This document shows, piece by piece, positions 1 through 6,582 of a stretch of DNA of 14,119 nt; positions within the stretch are counted from its first letter, which is position 1; each line of letters begins with the position of its first letter. The translations under genes were made by a program, and so were the position numbers. The stretch lies in the NCBI GenBank assembly GCA_035293045.1, contig DATDOY010000061.1, positions 1-14,119 on the forward strand. The letters run 5' to 3'. This DNA comes from DATDOY01 sp035293045. GTDB lineage: Bacteria; Actinomycetota; Acidimicrobiia; IMCC26256; JACPCJ01. Below the pieces are notes generated by a model. That model had not been told where the DNA came from and ran no database searches. It saw nothing but the letters and a program-made list of their open reading frames with translations.

Positions 1-138
1 AGCGACGAGGTGCTCGACGACCACCTGGTGTCTCGCTACGAGACCATGTGCGATCCCCGGCTCAACGCCCGCCAGGGCCTCGACCTTGCCTTCGACGCCG
101 CCGAGTTGCTGAGGACCCTTCCCCGGTTCCCATCGTGA
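1..138 (+). CDS. aroG: 3-deoxy-7-phosphoheptulonate (DAHP) synthase, class II, C-terminal end (partial)
   Basis: Frame 1 is open from the window edge to a TGA at 136-138 and encodes 45 residues. They include RYETMCDPRLNARQGLDLAF, which closely resembles the conserved C-terminus of class II (plant/actinobacterial) DAHP synthases, such as M. tuberculosis AroG with its RYETACDPRLN tail. The enzyme condenses phosphoenolpyruvate and erythrose 4-phosphate in the first step of the shikimate pathway, in the cytoplasm. Only the last tenth or so of the protein is visible; the catalytic metal-binding part lies outside the window. The stop codon overlaps the GTG start of kgd in a GTGA junction, so the two genes are probably co-transcribed and translationally coupled. 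The symbol follows the mycobacterial name; other genomes call the same family aroF or aroH. The family call rests on this short but characteristic motif. Confidence 0.85.
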   Translation, partial: SDEVLDDHLVSRYETMCDPRLNARQGLDLAFDAAELLRTLPRFPS

Positions 139-3100
139 GCACCGGCGACACGAGCCGCTTCGACGACGCCAACCTCGGCCTCGTCGACGAGATCTACCGC
201 CAGTACCTCGACGATCCCTCGTCGGTGTCGGAGCACTGGCGCGAGTTCTTTTCCGACGGCTCGCGCGACGGGACGGTGACACGCCACGCTGTCGAACCGG
301 GCCCGGGTGGACCCCCCCTAGAAGGAACCGTCCCTCCCGGGCCCGGTTCTTCCACCGCTTCAAGCGTCCCTCCCGGGCCCGGTCCTTCCGATGATTCAGA
401 CGTCCCTCCCGGGCCCGGTCCTTCCACCGCTTCGGCTGCTCCTGCCGCAGCACCGACGGCCTCGGCGACCGCCTCGGAAGGTGACGAGGCGCGACCGATG
501 CGGGGGGCGGCGGCGCGGATCGTCGAGAACATGGAGGCGAGCCTCGGCGTCCCGACGGCCACGTCGGTCCGCGAGATCCCCGCCAAGCTCATCGAGGTCA
601 ACCGCACGATCCTCAACAACCACCTGAGCCGCCACGGAGGCGGCAAGGTCAGCTTCACCCACCTGATCGCCTTCGCCGTGCTGCGCGCCCTCGAGCGCGT
701 CCCCAACATGAACTCGGGCTACGTCGACGACGGCGGAACCCCCACCCACGTGCGCCACGCGCACGTCAATCTGGGCCTCGCCGTCGACCTCGAGAAGTCC
801 GACGGGTCGCGCACGCTGCTCGTCCCCAACATCAAGCACGCCGACGCGCTCGGCTTCGCCGAGTTCCACGCCGCCTACGAAGACCTCATCCGCCGCGTGC
901 GTTCGGGCAAGATCGACCCGAGCGATTTCGCGGGCACGAGCGTCTCGATCACCAACCCGGGCATGATCGGCACGGTCCACTCCGTGCCGCGGCTCATGCC
1001 GGGGCAGGGTGTCATCGTCGGCGTCGGCGCCATCACGTATCCCGCCGCCTACGAGGGGGCCGACCCTGCGGTGCTGGCGCGCCTCGGGATCTCGAAGACC
1101 ATCACGCTCACGAGCACCTACGACCACCGCGTGATCCAGGGCGCCGAGAGCGGCGAGTTTCTTCGCCAAATCCACCGGCTTCTGCTCGGAGAGGACGGCT
1201 TCTACGACGACCTGTTCCGGAGCGCCGGCGTGCCGTACGAGCCCGCGCGATGGAAGGCCGACGTCAATCCGCTCGACGAGACCGAAGGCCGCATCGAAAA
1301 GCAGGTGCAGGTCAACAAGCTCGTCAACATGTACCGAGTGCGCGGCCACCTGATCGCCGACCTCGATCCGCTCGCCGCCAAGGATCCCAAGACCCACGCC
1401 GAACTCGACCCCAACTACTGGGGCCTCACCATCTGGGACCTCGATCGCACGTTCCTCACCGACGCCATCGCCGGCAAGTCCCGCATGACGCTGCGAGAGA
1501 TCCTCGGCGTGATGCGCGATGCGTATGCCCGCACGGTGGGCATCGAATACATGCACATCCAGGAACCCGACCAGAAGGCGTGGATCCACGAGCGCGTCGA
1601 GGGCGTGCGCGTCGAGGTCACCCTCGACGAAAAGCGCCGCATCCTGGAGCGCCTGAACGCCGCCGAGGCGTTCGAGAAGTTCCTCAACACGAAGTACCTC
1701 GGTCACAAACGCTTCGGCATCGAGGGGGGCGAGAGCCTGATCCCGATGCTCGACTTCCTCCTGTCGGACGCCGCCGACGACGGCTTCACCGACGTCGTGA
1801 TGGGAATGGCGCACCGCGGTCGGCTGAACGTGCTCACCAACGTCCTCGGCAAGAGCCACACGCAGATCTTCCGAGAGTTCGAAGGCGATCTCGACCCGTC
1901 GACCACCCAGGGATCCGGCGACGTCAAATACCACGTCGGCGCCACGGGGAAGCATGCGTCGCCGTCGGGCAACGAGGTCACGCTCACGCTCGCCTCGAAC
2001 CCGTCGCACCTCGAAGCGGTCGACCCCGTCGTCGAAGGCATGGCGCGGGCGATGCAAGACCTGAAGAACGACACGGACCGCTCGCTGGTCCTGCCGGTCC
2101 TCATGCACGGCGACGCCGCCTTCGCCGGCCAAGGGGTCGTGGCCGAAACCTTCAACCTCTCCGCTCTCGACGGCTACGAGGTCGGCGGCACCGTCCACAT
2201 CGTCGTCAACAACCAAGTTGGCTTCACGACGACCCCCGACGCGGCGCGGTCGTCGGTGTACGCCACCGACGTCGCCAAGATGGTGCAAGCGCCGATCTTC
2301 CACGTCAACGGCGACGACCCGGAGGCGTGCGTTCGCGTCGTCCGCCTCGCCCTCGCCTTCCGGCAGGCCTTCCGCAAGGATGTCGTCGTCGACATGTGGT
2401 GCTACCGGCAGTTCGGCCACAACGAGGCCGACGAGCCGAGCTACACCCAGCCGCGGATGTACCAACGCATCGAGAACAAGCGCTCGGTCCGCAAGCTCTA
2501 CACCGAGGTGCTCGTCAACCGGGGCGACCTCACCGTCGAGGAGGCCGAGGCCGCCCTCGTCGACTTCCAGCAGAGGCTCGACGCCGCCTTCGAGCAGACC
2601 CACGAGACGTCGACACCACCCGTCGACCGCGCCCGTCGCATCACCGCCGACCTCGGGAGCGACGCGGACACGGGCGTCGATCGCGAGACCCTCGATCGCA
2701 TCACCGCCGCGGTGACGTCGTGGCCCGACGACTTCCACTGCCACCCCAAGCTCGAGAAGCAGCTCGACGCCATGCGCAAGGGCTTCGAGGAGAAGGGCGA
2801 AGTGCCGTGGGCGCTCGGCGAACACCTGGCCTTCGGATCGCTCGTGCTCGAGGGCACGCCCGTGCGCCTCGCCGGACAGGACAGCCGCCGCGGCACCTTC
2901 AGCCATCGGCACGCCGTCCTCGTCTGTTACGACACCGAGCGTGAGTGGTGTCCGCTCGCCGAGCTCGACCCGGCGCAGGCGCCCTTCATGATCTACGACT
3001 CGCTGTTGTCCGAGTACGCGGCGATGGGGTTCGAGTACGGCTATTCGGTCGCCAACCTCGACGCCCTCGTGATGTGGGAAGCGCAGTTCGGCGACTTCTC

Positions 3101-3833
3101 CAACGGCGCGCAGATCATCATCGACCAGTTCGTGGCCGCGGCCGAAGACAAGTGGGGTCAGGCGTCGGCGTTCACGATGCTGCTCCCGCACGGGTTCGAG
3201 GGTCAGGGCCCGGAGCACTCGTCGGCCCGCATCGAACGCTTCCTCGTGCTGTGCGCCGAGGACAACCTCCGGATCCTCCAGCCCACGACGGCGGCGCAGC
3301 AGTTCCACGCCCTCCGCCGTCAGATCCACGCTGCGGTGCCCAAGCCCGCGGTGATCTTCACGCCCAAGCGATACCTCCGGATGCCGCGGGGCCGATCGTC
3401 GGTCGACGAGCTCGGCTCCGGGACGAGGTTCCAAACGGTGCTCGACGATCCCGAGGTCGCCGACCCGGGCGCCGTGCGTCGCGTGCTGGTGTGCTCGGGC
3501 AAGGTCGGCCACGAGCTGATCGACCATCGCAACGAACTCGGAGCTCCCGTGGCCGTCGCCCGGCTCGAACAGCTCTATCCGTTCCCGGCCGACGAGTTGA
3601 TGCGCGTCATCGCCGGGTACCCCAACGCGTCCGAGGTCATGTGGGTGCAGGACGAGCCCGCCAACATGGGGCCCTGGCCGTGGATCGACGCGCGACTTCG
3701 AGATCTGCTGCCCGACGCGCTGTCGCTCACCCATGCGGCGCGAACCGAGAGCGGCTCACCCGCCGCCGGCTCGTCGACCATCCACGAGGCCGAGCAGCAC
3801 GTGCTCTTCGCCACCGCGTTCGGGGATCTGTAA
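135..3833 (+). CDS. kgd: Multifunctional 2-oxoglutarate dehydrogenase/decarboxylase (E1o with E2o acyltransferase domain)
   Basis: The predicted 1232 aa is almost exactly the length of mycobacterial Kgd (about 1231). Kgd decarboxylates 2-oxoglutarate with thiamine diphosphate (ThDP) and passes succinyl groups on in the TCA cycle. Domains in order: an OGDH N-terminal helix (about 12-36, VDEIYRQYL), a Pro/Gly/Ser linker (about 50-118) containing 12-residue repeats, an E2 acyltransferase domain (about 120-350) with DHRVIQGA and its catalytic-type His331, then the E1 core. E1 landmarks are MAHRGRLNVL with His560, MHGDAAFAGQG (His658, Asp660), the ThDP-binding NNQVGFTT (Asn692-693), FGHNEADEP (His762), the pyrimidine-domain WEAQFGDF (Glu982) and HGFEGQGPEHSSAR (His1019, His1028). 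The GTG at 135 is preferred over an upstream in-frame ATG at 48 because it overlaps the preceding stop, begins the conserved N-terminus, and gives the family length. No clear Shine-Dalgarno (SD) site precedes it, so reinitiation after the upstream gene is likely. A perfect palindrome follows 7 nt after the TAA. Confidence 0.97.
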   Translation: MSTGDTSRFDDANLGLVDEIYRQYLDDPSSVSEHWREFFSDGSRDGTVTRHAVEPGPGGPPLEGTVPPGPGSSTASSVPPGPGPSDDSDVPPGPGPSTASAAPAAAPTASATASEGDEARPMRGAAARIVENMEASLGVPTATSVREIPAKLIEVNRTILNNHLSRHGGGKVSFTHLIAFAVLRALERVPNMNSGYVDDGGTPTHVRHAHVNLGLAVDLEKSDGSRTLLVPNIKHADALGFAEFHAAYEDLIRRVRSGKIDPSDFAGTSVSITNPGMIGTVHSVPRLMPGQGVIVGVGAITYPAAYEGADPAVLARLGISKTITLTSTYDHRVIQGAESGEFLRQIHRLLLGEDGFYDDLFRSAGVPYEPARWKADVNPLDETEGRIEKQVQVNKLVNMYRVRGHLIADLDPLAAKDPKTHAELDPNYWGLTIWDLDRTFLTDAIAGKSRMTLREILGVMRDAYARTVGIEYMHIQEPDQKAWIHERVEGVRVEVTLDEKRRILERLNAAEAFEKFLNTKYLGHKRFGIEGGESLIPMLDFLLSDAADDGFTDVVMGMAHRGRLNVLTNVLGKSHTQIFREFEGDLDPSTTQGSGDVKYHVGATGKHASPSGNEVTLTLASNPSHLEAVDPVVEGMARAMQDLKNDTDRSLVLPVLMHGDAAFAGQGVVAETFNLSALDGYEVGGTVHIVVNNQVGFTTTPDAARSSVYATDVAKMVQAPIFHVNGDDPEACVRVVRLALAFRQAFRKDVVVDMWCYRQFGHNEADEPSYTQPRMYQRIENKRSVRKLYTEVLVNRGDLTVEEAEAALVDFQQRLDAAFEQTHETSTPPVDRARRITADLGSDADTGVDRETLDRITAAVTSWPDDFHCHPKLEKQLDAMRKGFEEKGEVPWALGEHLAFGSLVLEGTPVRLAGQDSRRGTFSHRHAVLVCYDTEREWCPLAELDPAQAPFMIYDSLLSEYAAMGFEYGYSVANLDALVMWEAQFGDFSNGAQIIIDQFVAAAEDKWGQASAFTMLLPHGFEGQGPEHSSARIERFLVLCAEDNLRILQPTTAAQQFHALRRQIHAAVPKPAVIFTPKRYLRMPRGRSSVDELGSGTRFQTVLDDPEVADPGAVRRVLVCSGKVGHELIDHRNELGAPVAVARLEQLYPFPADELMRVIAGYPNASEVMWVQDEPANMGPWPWIDARLRDLLPDALSLTHAARTESGSPAAGSSTIHEAEQHVLFATAFGDL
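330..437 (+). repeat. 36-bp tandem repeat, three units, in the kgd linker
   Basis: Units lie at 330-365, 366-401 and 402-437. Each begins GTCCCTCCCGGGCCCGGT and keeps the reading frame, encoding VPPGPGSSTASS, VPPGPGPSDDSD and VPPGPGPSTASA (residues 66-101). A further GPGG/PPL stretch just upstream (about 297-318) looks like a decayed related segment. The first and third units are nearly identical and the middle one differs in its second half, as expected for a minisatellite that expands and contracts in whole units. It forms the flexible linker between the E1 N-terminal helix and the E2 domain. Confidence 0.9.
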
Positions 3834-3840
3834 GGCGCGA

Positions 3841-3895
3841 GCCGTTCTCGAGCAAGTTTCCCACCGCTGAGGTGGGAAACTTGCTCGAGAACGGC
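3841..3895. repeat. Perfect inverted repeat (hairpin), copy 1, downstream of kgd
   Basis: A 25-bp arm (3841-3865) is followed by the 5-nt loop GCTGA (3866-3870) and an exactly complementary 25-bp arm (3871-3895). There is no U-tract after it. It begins 7 nt after the kgd stop, so it could act as a transcription terminator or 3'-end stabiliser. However, 52 bp (3842-3893), loop included, recur identically and in the same orientation at 5139-5190. That points to a dispersed repeat family rather than an ordinary terminator. Each arm contains CTCGAG, and the element is visibly richer in A/T than the flanking genes. Confidence 0.95.
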
Positions 3896-3935
3896 CGATT
3901 CCGGGTCGGGCGGGCGCGTGTCTCATGCTGGTGCG

Positions 3936-4148
3936 GTGCTGACCGCCACCCGCCGTCGCGTGCTCTACGCAGCCTCCGCCTGGACGCTCTACGTGTGGGG
4001 CACCCGCGTGGTCCTGATCTGGGGCGGCGACGAGTCGACGGGGTTCAAGGTCGTCCACACCGTCCTCGCCGTGGTCTCGATCGGCTTTGCCGCCGCCGTG
4101 TTCTGGATCGCTCGCGCCTCTCGCGAACGGCGCTCCGTGGCTTCCTAG
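3936..4148 (+). CDS. Small two-helix membrane protein, unknown function
   Basis: About 70 aa, with a basic N-terminus (TATRRR), a first hydrophobic helix (about 10-30, LYAASAWTLYVWGTRVVLIW), a short polar loop (GGDESTGF), a second helix (about 40-62, VVHTVLAVVSIGFAAAVFWI) and a basic C-terminus (RASRERR). The positive-inside rule predicts both ends in the cytoplasm. Size and topology resemble the short actinobacterial SCO4848-like membrane proteins, but I cannot assign a family securely. The GTG at 3936 is chosen because a -10-like CATGCT (3924-3929) ends 6 nt before it, the pattern seen at other genes here. An in-frame GTG at 3918 would add six residues but has no SD or -10 box. The gene sits between the first palindrome and the DUF559 gene. 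Confidence 0.7.
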   Translation: MLTATRRRVLYAASAWTLYVWGTRVVLIWGGDESTGFKVVHTVLAVVSIGFAAAVFWIARASRERRSVAS

Positions 4149-4159
4149 ACATCGGAGTT

Positions 4160-4180
4160 CCCCTGAGGGGCCCTGAGGGC
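4160..4180. repeat. Two tandem mini-palindromes in an intergenic gap
   Basis: CCCCTGAGGGG (4160-4170) is followed at once by GCCCTGAGGGC (4170-4180). Each can fold into a 4-bp GC stem with a TGA loop. The pair lies just after the stop of the small membrane protein and could be a weak terminator. The stems are short, so this is a modest observation. Confidence 0.4.
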
Positions 4181-4237
4181 TGCTCGGGCGATCGATCCCC
4201 GGGATTCCTGTCACACCCACCGACGATGCTCACAGGC

Positions 4238-5167
4238 ATGTCGCCCGACCAGCGCATCGTCGCCCTCGCCGCCCAACAACACGCCGTGTTCACCTATCGA
4301 CAGGCGCGGGAGGCCGGGCTCTCCGATCGCATGATCGAGGGACGGCTCCGCCTCGGCATCTGGGAGCGGGTCCACCACGTCGTGTATCGCATCGCGGGGG
4401 CTCCGACGACGCATGAGCAGCGCATCCTCGCCGCATGCCTGTCGACGGGCCACGACGCGGTCGCATCGCATCGGTCGGCTGCGTACCTGTGGGAACTCGA
4501 CAACGACTTCCGCGGCGCCGTCGAGATCACCATGCCCCGGGCCCGCTCGACCGACTTCCCCGACGTCGTCACGCACCGCTCTTCCGATCTCATCCCCGAA
4601 CACGTGACGGTCCGCCACGGGGTCCCGGTCACCAAGCCCGCCCGCACGCTCGTCGACCTCGGAGCCGTGACACCGCGGTGGGTTGTCGACCGGGCGATCG
4701 ACGTGGCGTTGGCCCGACGGCTGATCACCATCGACGGCCTCTGGTGGATGCTCGCCAAGGTGGCCCGTCGAGGCCGGTCCGGTGCGGGCGTCCTGCGTGA
4801 GTGCCTCGAGTGGAGATTCGGCGTGCCGGAAAGCGTGCTCGAGGGCCTCTTCCTGCGGATCGTGCACGACTTCGACCTACCAGAGCCGATCGTGCAGTAC
4901 GAAGTGAACACGCCGGGCGGCGACTATCGGATCGACGCGGCCTATCCCGACCGCCTGCTCGCCGTTGAGCTCGATGGCGCGCAAGCGCGGATGTCGCCCG
5001 ACGCGCTGCATTACGACAACGCTCGTCAGAACGAACTGGTGGACATGGGGTGGCAGTTCCTGCGCTTCGGGTTCCCCCATCTCACGACCGGGCGAGCCGA
5101 CACCGCACGACGCGTACGCCGCCTCCACGCCGCGCTACCCGTTCTCGAGCAAGTTTCCCACCGCTGA
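4238..5167 (+). CDS. AbiEi-like N-terminal domain / DUF559 (Vsr-like endonuclease fold) protein
   Basis: Predicted 309 aa, cytoplasmic. The N-terminal third (AAQQHAVFTYRQAREAGLSDRMIEGRL...WERVHHVVYRIAG) looks like the winged-helix domain of type IV toxin-antitoxin AbiEi-like proteins, followed by their middle region (VTKPARTLVDLGAV). The C-terminal part matches DUF559, a member of the PD-(D/E)xK/Vsr nuclease clan: RIDAAYP (Asp233), VELDG (Glu244, Asp246), then a D..R...L...GW.FLRF pattern. Such proteins are common and often multi-copy in actinobacteria, and their function is unproven. No AbiEii toxin gene is adjacent, so calling it an antitoxin would be unsafe. The ATG at 4238 is preferred because a -10-like GATGCT ends 7 nt before it; an in-frame ATG at 4226 is the alternative. 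The last residues (LEQVSHR) and the TGA are supplied by the second palindrome, with the stop inside the hairpin loop. Confidence 0.85.
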   Translation: MSPDQRIVALAAQQHAVFTYRQAREAGLSDRMIEGRLRLGIWERVHHVVYRIAGAPTTHEQRILAACLSTGHDAVASHRSAAYLWELDNDFRGAVEITMPRARSTDFPDVVTHRSSDLIPEHVTVRHGVPVTKPARTLVDLGAVTPRWVVDRAIDVALARRLITIDGLWWMLAKVARRGRSGAGVLRECLEWRFGVPESVLEGLFLRIVHDFDLPEPIVQYEVNTPGGDYRIDAAYPDRLLAVELDGAQARMSPDALHYDNARQNELVDMGWQFLRFGFPHLTTGRADTARRVRRLHAALPVLEQVSHR

Positions 5168-5190
5168 GGTGGGAAACTTGCTCGAGAACG
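5139..5190. repeat. Perfect inverted repeat (hairpin), copy 2, overlapping the end of the DUF559 gene
   Basis: A 23-bp arm (5140-5162), the loop GCTGA (5163-5167) and an exact complementary arm (5168-5190). The 52 bp at 5139-5190 are identical to 3842-3893, loop and orientation included. The left arm is coding (end of the DUF559 gene) and the TGA in the loop is its stop codon. There is no T-run on either side. It may terminate transcription from both sides, since the membrane-protein gene at 5237-5620 converges on it, or it may be a dispersed palindromic element. Confidence 0.95.
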
Positions 5191-5191
5191 A

Positions 5192-5224
5192 CGGGTGACG
5201 AGCGGGTGACGGGCGGGTGACGAG
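5192..5224. repeat. 11-bp tandem repeat, three units
   Basis: CGGGTGACGAG, CGGGTGACGGG and CGGGTGACGAG occupy 5192-5202, 5203-5213 and 5214-5224, with one mismatch in the middle unit. The block starts 2 nt after the second palindrome and ends 12 nt before the 3' end of the convergent membrane-protein gene. The 11-bp period is close to one DNA turn, so a protein could contact all units on one face. It may also simply be slippage. Confidence 0.75.
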
Positions 5225-5236
5225 ACGCCCGACCGG

Positions 5237-5620
5237 TCAGCGGAAGGGGTCGGGCGGAGGCCGTCGCGTCGCGGCGAGCACCATGAGCGCCGCGGAGGGC
5301 CCGTAGAGGACGCCGACGCTCGTCAAGGTGACGAGCACTCCCACCACCAGGACGGCCGCCGACAACCGCTGGGCGAGCTTGAACGGTGCGCCGCGTCGGA
5401 GGAGGAACGGGACGGCCGAGACGAACGTCAGCCCCAACGCGGCGCCGCCGGCGTCGAGGCCCTCGCGGGTGACCACCGAAACCCGCTCGCCGGTTTCGCG
5501 GTCACCGACGCGTTCGGGCAACAGCGGAGCGAGAAACACCAGCGCCACCGCGGTGAGGGCGAGCACGAACGAGACACGGGACGGGATCTCGCCCGAGGTG
5601 TCGTATCGGTAGTAACGCAA
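5237..5620 (-). CDS. Small multi-pass membrane protein, unknown function
   Basis: 127 aa, with a soluble N-terminus (RYYRYDTSGEIPSR) and about four predicted membrane helices: about 17-37 (VSFVLALTAVALVFLAPLLP), 56-74 (GGAALGLTFVSAVPFLL), 84-101 (LSAAVLVVGVLVTLTSVG) and 104-119 (YGPSAALMVLAATRR). A charged loop, ERVGDRETGER, separates helices 1 and 2. I do not recognise the family. The TTG at 5620 is the only start giving the full N-terminus: the same frame runs straight back into the dapA stop (5629-5627), so nothing further upstream is possible. A GTG within the first helix is a shorter alternative. It lies 6 nt after dapA on the same strand with no SD, which suggests an operon and translational coupling. 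Confidence 0.7.
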   Translation of the reverse strand: MRYYRYDTSGEIPSRVSFVLALTAVALVFLAPLLPERVGDRETGERVSVVTREGLDAGGAALGLTFVSAVPFLLRRGAPFKLAQRLSAAVLVVGVLVTLTSVGVLYGPSAALMVLAATRRPPPDPFR

Positions 5621-5626
5621 GCGGCA

Positions 5627-6526
5627 TCAGCCGCCGGCGGCCTCGATAGCGGCGAGCGCGGCGTCGACCGACGCCGACGACGCCGCCGTCATCGGCAGGC
5701 GCAGGTCGGGCGTGGGGATCCGGCCTTGCGCGTGCAGGACGCCCTTGGTCACCGCCGGGTTCGGCTCGACGAAGAGCGCCTGGGTCACCGAGAGGAGCGC
5801 CTCGGCGTGGCGACGTCCCTCGTCGACCTTCCCGGCCACGCCACACTCCACCATCGACACGAAGCGCTCGGTGCACACGTGGGCCGACGCCGTGATGCCG
5901 CCCGTGCCCCCCATGAGCAGCACGGGGAAGAGGAACGGGTCCTCGCCTCCGAGCACCGAGAATCCCGCCGGGGCGCCGGCGAGGATCTCGAGCGTGTCGA
6001 CGTCGAGCCCGCTGGCGGCCTGCTTGACGCCGGCGACGTTGGCGAGGGCGGCCACCTCGAGCAGCGGGCCCGGCTCGAAGTTGCGACCGGTGCGATAGGC
6101 GATGTTGTAGATCACGACGGGCACCGGCGACGCGGCGGCGACGGCGCGGAAATGCTCGACGATGCCCGCCTGCGACGGGCGGACGTAATACGGCACGACG
6201 ACGAGCGCGGCCGTAGCCGCCGGGACGCTTCGAAGGGCTTCGACCTGGGCGACGGTCGTGCGGGTGCTGTTGGTTCCGGCGCCGACGATGAGGTGCGCGT
6301 CGCGTTCCGCCGCCACCCGCGCACAGACCTCGATGATCGCTTCGCGTTCAGCGGCGTCGACGGCGGGAGATTCGCCGGTGGTGCCCATGGGCACGAGACC
6401 CGCCGCGCCGCGATCGAGATACTCGTTGGCGAGACCCTCGAGCGCGTCGAGCGCAACGTCACCCGCCGCGGTGAACGGGGTGATGAGCGGCACGTAGATC
6501 CCGCGCAGTGCAATCGGGCTCGACAT
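5627..6526 (-). CDS. dapA: 4-hydroxy-tetrahydrodipicolinate synthase family aldolase (DapA-like)
   Basis: 299 aa, normal length for DapA, a (beta/alpha)8 class I aldolase that condenses pyruvate with aspartate semialdehyde in lysine and diaminopimelate synthesis. Visible landmarks, with E. coli equivalents: GTTGES at 48-53 (Thr44/45), PYY at 112-114 (Tyr107), IYN with Tyr140 (Tyr133), RTG with Arg145 (Arg138), and GVKQAASG with the Schiff-base Lys168 (Lys161). Further family motifs are LGGEDPFLFPVLLMGGTGG and EPNPAVTKG. One deviation is that the usual YNxPxRT reads YNIAYRTG, with Ala replacing Pro. GTTGES and the Arg favour DapA over sialate or 2-keto-3-deoxygluconate (KDG) aldolases, but a paralogue with another substrate cannot be excluded, since neither dapB nor the RNase J gene often found beside actinobacterial dapA is nearby. 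A TACGCT -10 box ends 7 nt before the ATG, so the mRNA is probably leaderless. Confidence 0.88.
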   Translation of the reverse strand: MSSPIALRGIYVPLITPFTAAGDVALDALEGLANEYLDRGAAGLVPMGTTGESPAVDAAEREAIIEVCARVAAERDAHLIVGAGTNSTRTTVAQVEALRSVPAATAALVVVPYYVRPSQAGIVEHFRAVAAASPVPVVIYNIAYRTGRNFEPGPLLEVAALANVAGVKQAASGLDVDTLEILAGAPAGFSVLGGEDPFLFPVLLMGGTGGITASAHVCTERFVSMVECGVAGKVDEGRRHAEALLSVTQALFVEPNPAVTKGVLHAQGRIPTPDLRLPMTAASSASVDAALAAIEAAGG

Positions 6527-6533
6527 CGCTTAG

Positions 6534-6539
6534 AGCGTA
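6534..6539 (-). promoter_or_regulatory. Predicted -10 box of dapA (leaderless start)
   Basis: On the minus strand TACGCT fits TANNNT and is followed by 7 nt and then the dapA ATG at 6526. Transcription would start at or next to the A of ATG, and no SD site is present. The -35 region is not clear. Confidence 0.55.
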
Positions 6540-6568
6540 CCCGTGCCGGGTCCGCCCCGAGAGTTGAG

Positions 6569-6574
6569 TACCGT
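6569..6574 (+). promoter_or_regulatory. Predicted -10 box of the TauE/SafE gene (leaderless start)
   Basis: TACCGT fits TANNNT and ends 8 nt before the GTG at 6583. No SD site precedes the GTG. It lies in a 56-bp divergent gap shared with dapA. Confidence 0.5.
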
Positions 6575-6582
6575 CCCGCGCC

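Noticed and set aside
48..134. Upstream ATG start for kgd at 48
   Set aside because: The added 29 residues are Pro/Arg-rich and non-conserved, and the DNA there encodes the conserved C-terminus of DAHP synthase in another frame.
396..3734. Very long open frame (over 1100 codons) on the minus strand opposite kgd
   Set aside because: Antisense shadow of a high-GC gene: low-complexity Arg/Val/Glu-rich translation with no motifs, while the plus strand encodes an unmistakable Kgd.
2945..4237. Long N-terminal extension of the DUF559 frame through the end of kgd, palindrome 1 and the small membrane gene
   Set aside because: Open only because of base composition; the protein resembles its family only from about 4238.
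3841..5190. The two palindromes as CRISPR repeats or as inverted ends of an insertion sequence
   Set aside because: Only two copies 1.3 kb apart with genes between them, in direct orientation; no spacers, no transposase and no visible target-site duplication.
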